From: Planctomycetota bacterium
GTDB lineage: Bacteria > Planctomycetota > Planctomycetia > Isosphaerales > Isosphaeraceae
NCBI GenBank assembly: GCA_021778575.1
Contig: JAJYCH010000155.1
Coordinates: 1-8,543, forward strand
DNA length: 8,543 nucleotides
Direction: 5' to 3'
Shown here: piece by piece, positions 5,864-8,543 of the stretch
How the letters are laid out: each line of letters opens with the position of its first letter
Numbering within the stretch: the first letter of the stretch is position 1
Made by a program: the position numbers and the translations under genes
Notes under the pieces: model-generated
What the model was told of the DNA's origin: nothing
Database searches by the model: none
Seen by the model: the letters and a program-made list of their open reading frames with translations, nothing else

Positions 5864-8543
5864 GCTATCCCAATTCCTCGAAACTGCCTGAGCCTCGAAG
5901 GCATTCGTCGAACCCCCATTCGCCGCAAAACTCCAAGGGGCGTTCGTTTTCTTCGGGCTGTTTGAGCCACTTTTTGTTGATCGTGCTTTCGTCGATCCCG
6001 ATTTGCTACTCGCTCTGGTCGCTGGCCGTGGTCGCGTGGTCGGGCGATATTGGGGTGAACTGCGTCCTGGGGATCGAGGTCAAGGAAGCGATTCCCGCCG
6101 ACTTTCTCTGGTCGCCTGATCAGCCTGGGGAGCGGGACCGACCTCGCGAAGGGGATCGACTGGTCAAGATCGGCGGTGTCCCGATCCAGCATTATCCCGC
6201 GTTTGTCGAGGCCAAGCGGCTGATTCGCGGGCGGGTTGGTCAGACCGTGACGGTCGAGTGGCAAGCGCCGGGGGACCCGGTCATCCACCGGGCCGAGGCG
6301 ACGATCCGTTATCGACCGTTCCGGGTCTATCTGGGTTCGCTGATCTGGTTTGTTCAGGAGGTGGCGATCTTCGGCGTCGGGGTCTGGGTTCTCTGGCGAA
6401 GGCCGGGGGACGAGTCGGCTCGATTGTTTTTCTGGCTTTGCCTGGTGACCGTCGGCGCTTATATGGGGGGTTATCACTGGTCCGAGATTATTGTCGAACC
6501 ATTATTGATTTATTTGTTTGCGGCGTTCGCGGTTTTCGTGCCTGTGGTGAGCTTGCATTTTTACCTGGTCTTCCCGTCGACGAACCCGATCTTCGAGCGG
6601 CGGCGGAACCTGGTTCTGGGGTGGCTGTACGGGGTTCCGGTCGGATTTCTGGCGATCTTGTTGAACTGCATGTTCGGTGTCAGTCGGCTTCGAGGTCTGG
6701 CGGGTCCGCAGGTCGAGGCGACTCGTGAGTTACTCCTGTGGTGGATCAAGGCTCTGGCGCTGGGATACATCGCTCTGTCGGTGCTGGTTTTTGGGCTTTG
6801 TATCGTCTGTCTGTACACGAGCTATCGTTCGGCGAAGACCCGGGCCGAGCGGAACCAGACGTACTGGATTCTGGTGGCTTCCTGGCTCTCGATCTTGCCG
6901 ATCGGGTACCTGCTCTGGAGCGCCTGGTGGGAGCCGGCCCGGCTGGGCCTGTCGAGCGCCGCGTGGCCGATGTACGTGGTTTCGTTGCTCTATACGTGGG
7001 CGTATGCTCTGAGCATCACGCGTTACAAGCTGATGCAGGTGGAGGAGATCTACAACCGGAGCAAGATGTACGTCCTGGCCAGTCTGGGCGTCGGTTTGCT
7101 CTATTCGGCGGTGCTGGTCGGGACGACGCTCTTGATCGGCGATCAGGTGCTGAAGAACCATGCGTCGCGTGGCGCGGTCGTGGCCGGTGCCGTGGCGATC
7201 GCGATCTTGATTCTGTCGGGGGCGACGCGCGAGCGGTTCCAGCGGGTGATTGAGCGGCGGTTCTATCGCGAGAAGTACAAGTTCGATCAGGCGATGCAGA
7301 AGATGAACCTGGCCGTTGGCAAGCTGGTCGATCGCGGGACGCTGGGCCAGCGGTTGCTCGAAGCGGCGGCGGAGATTCTCCGTCTGGAGTGGGGCGCGAT
7401 CTACCTGTCCGACGCTCCGGGCGGTCCGCTCAGGCTGGCGGCCTGGTATGGTCCCGAACCCGATGATCAGGTGCTCTCGATCGACAACCCCCTGGTCAAG
7501 CAGCTCAAGCAGGTCGCGACCGTCCGGGCTCCGCATGCGATGGCGCTGGCGTCGCCGTCCGACCCGGCGACGGACACCATGATCGCGCTGGGGGGCGAGG
7601 TCGCCCGGACACTTGAGGCCGACGGCGTGCAGGTTGGCCTGATGGTCCTTGGCCCGAAGCGGAGCGGTCTGCCTTACGAGGACGAGGAGATCGCGTTCCT
7701 GGGCGCGCTCGGGTCGGTCGCCATGCTCGCCTTGCACTCGGCCGGAATCCAGCAAACCCTGGAGCGGCTGAATCTGGACCTCCGCGACAAGGTCGACAAG
7801 ATCGCCGAGCAGCAGCGGCGGATTCTCTTGCTTCAGGACCAGTTGACCGAACGGGGCAAATCGGCCGGTCGGATCGAGCTGGGAGCGCCGATCGATCCCA
7901 TCGTCTTCGAGGAGATCCGCGGATCGAGTCCGGCGGTCCGGCGGATGCTCGATATCGCCCGGAAAGTTTCGGCGAGCAACTCCGCCGTTTTGATCCGAGG
8001 GGAGAGCGGGACCGGCAAGGAACTTCTGGCCCAGGCGATCCATGCGGCGGGTCCCAGGGCCGACCGGCCGTTTGTCCAGGTCCACTGCGCGGCGCTCTCG
8101 CAAGGGCTCCTGGAAAGCGAGCTTTTCGGTCACGTCAAAGGGGCGTTCACCGACGCTTCGCGCGATCGGGTGGGCCGGTTCGAGCAGGCCGACGGCGGGA
8201 CCTTGTTTCTTGACGAGATCGGCGACATCAGTCTTGAGGTTCAGACCAAACTGCTCCGGGTCTTGCAAGAAATGGCCTTCGAGCGCGTGGGTAGCTCGCA
8301 GACGATCTCGGTCGATGTCCGGATCATCGCGGCGACTCACCAGGATCTCGAAGGGTTGATCCGCGCGGGCCGGTTCCGTGAAGACCTGTTTTACCGGCTC
8401 AACGTGATTCCGATCCGGACGCCATCGCTTCGCGAGCGGAAGGAAGACATTTTTGAGCTGGCGGTCCACTTTCTGGGTCGACATGCCGAGCGGATCGGTC
8501 GGGCGGTCGGTCACATCAACGACGAGGCGGTCGAGGCTCTGAT
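5860..8543 (+). CDS. Membrane-embedded PDZ-GAF sigma-54 transcriptional activator, 3' end cut by window
   Basis: The frame is open for 894 residues to the window edge. Domains in order: a basic Ser-rich leader (1-33); a membrane helix (about 34-60); an extracytoplasmic PDZ-like domain (about 68-150) with [15 protein letters not shown]; about nine more membrane helices (between 156 and 454) including HFYLVFP (233-239); a linker [14 protein letters not shown] (466-479) of the kind seen in ComP-like sensor kinases; a GAF domain (about 485-628); a coiled coil (631-665); and a sigma-54 AAA+ domain from about 687. That domain shows Walker A GESGTGKE (714-721), loop 1 GAFTDA (761-766), Walker [10 protein letters not shown] with Asp785/Glu786, and [10 protein letters not shown] (839-848). 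The usual C-terminal helix-turn-helix would lie outside the window. It is predicted to sense a membrane or extracytoplasmic signal and drive sigma-54 open-complex formation directly. The ATG at 5860 lacks a ribosome binding site; TTG 5839 is an alternative. An in-frame stop lies at 5788. Confidence 0.9.
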   Translation, partial: MSYPNSSKLPEPRRHSSNPHSPQNSKGRSFSSGCLSHFLLIVLSSIPICYSLWSLAVVAWSGDIGVNCVLGIEVKEAIPADFLWSPDQPGERDRPREGDRLVKIGGVPIQHYPAFVEAKRLIRGRVGQTVTVEWQAPGDPVIHRAEATIRYRPFRVYLGSLIWFVQEVAIFGVGVWVLWRRPGDESARLFFWLCLVTVGAYMGGYHWSEIIVEPLLIYLFAAFAVFVPVVSLHFYLVFPSTNPIFERRRNLVLGWLYGVPVGFLAILLNCMFGVSRLRGLAGPQVEATRELLLWWIKALALGYIALSVLVFGLCIVCLYTSYRSAKTRAERNQTYWILVASWLSILPIGYLLWSAWWEPARLGLSSAAWPMYVVSLLYTWAYALSITRYKLMQVEEIYNRSKMYVLASLGVGLLYSAVLVGTTLLIGDQVLKNHASRGAVVAGAVAIAILILSGATRERFQRVIERRFYREKYKFDQAMQKMNLAVGKLVDRGTLGQRLLEAAAEILRLEWGAIYLSDAPGGPLRLAAWYGPEPDDQVLSIDNPLVKQLKQVATVRAPHAMALASPSDPATDTMIALGGEVARTLEADGVQVGLMVLGPKRSGLPYEDEEIAFLGALGSVAMLALHSAGIQQTLERLNLDLRDKVDKIAEQQRRILLLQDQLTERGKSAGRIELGAPIDPIVFEEIRGSSPAVRRMLDIARKVSASNSAVLIRGESGTGKELLAQAIHAAGPRADRPFVQVHCAALSQGLLESELFGHVKGAFTDASRDRVGRFEQADGGTLFLDEIGDISLEVQTKLLRVLQEMAFERVGSSQTISVDVRIIAATHQDLEGLIRAGRFREDLFYRLNVIPIRTPSLRERKEDIFELAVHFLGRHAERIGRAVGHINDEAVEAL

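Noticed and set aside
6730..8514. A 594-residue open frame on the minus strand opposite the sigma-54 activator
   Set aside because: It lies wholly antisense to a gene with clear conserved motifs, its translation is Arg/Asp/Gln/Pro-rich without domains, and GC-rich codon bias readily produces such antisense frames.

Overview
The window looks like chromosomal DNA of a planctomycete, probably an Isosphaeraceae-type bacterium. It has moderately high GC, loosely packed genes on both strands, and gene families typical of that group: a PEP-CTERM exported protein, a TlpA-like thioredoxin with an NCGWC active site and a long N-terminal domain of its own, a hypothetical protein opening with an 'STGPKT..GK..S..N..KHGLT' signature, and a large multi-domain sigma-54 activator. 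The taxonomic placement is inferred from these families; no rRNA or tRNA gene is present to confirm it.

Layout. (1) 640 to 1, minus: the N-terminal 213 residues of a hypothetical KHGLT-signature protein, cut by the window edge. (2) 641-1637: about 1 kb without a convincing gene. It holds a strong 15-bp inverted repeat (750-790), a 12-bp A/T-centred palindrome (728-739), and an imperfect direct repeat (1299-1340 and 1477-1535). (3) 1638-2345, plus: a PEP-CTERM sorted, exported protein starting at GTG and followed by a clear stem-loop terminator (2377-2420). (4) 2421-2811: non-coding, with a CGGTCAA dyad close to the next gene. (5) 2812-4182, plus: an exported TlpA-like thiol-disulfide oxidoreductase. 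(6) 4183-4515: convergent intergenic region with a hairpin for each flanking gene. Two related 21-bp direct repeats flank the thioredoxin gene (2602-2622 and 4304-4324). (7) 5376 to 4516, minus: an alpha/beta hydrolase with a complete Ser-Asp-His set. (8) 5377-5859: a divergent control region carrying six copies of a TCGGCGCYGA-type palindrome, two of them in tandem. (9) 5860 to beyond 8543, plus: a very large membrane-embedded sigma-54 activator. Its order is an extracytoplasmic PDZ-like domain, about ten membrane helices, a ComP-like linker, GAF, coiled coil and AAA+; it is cut by the window edge in the AAA+ domain.

The genes do not form an operon; most stand alone with their own signals. 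The most interesting unit is the right-hand part. A sensor-like membrane protein fused directly to a sigma-54 activator ATPase is divergent from an alpha/beta hydrolase, and the shared intergenic region is studded with a repeated palindrome. This could be a one-protein signal-transduction device in which membrane sensing is coupled to sigma-54 transcription without a separate kinase. That reading is inference; the domain order and the palindrome cluster are visible in the sequence.
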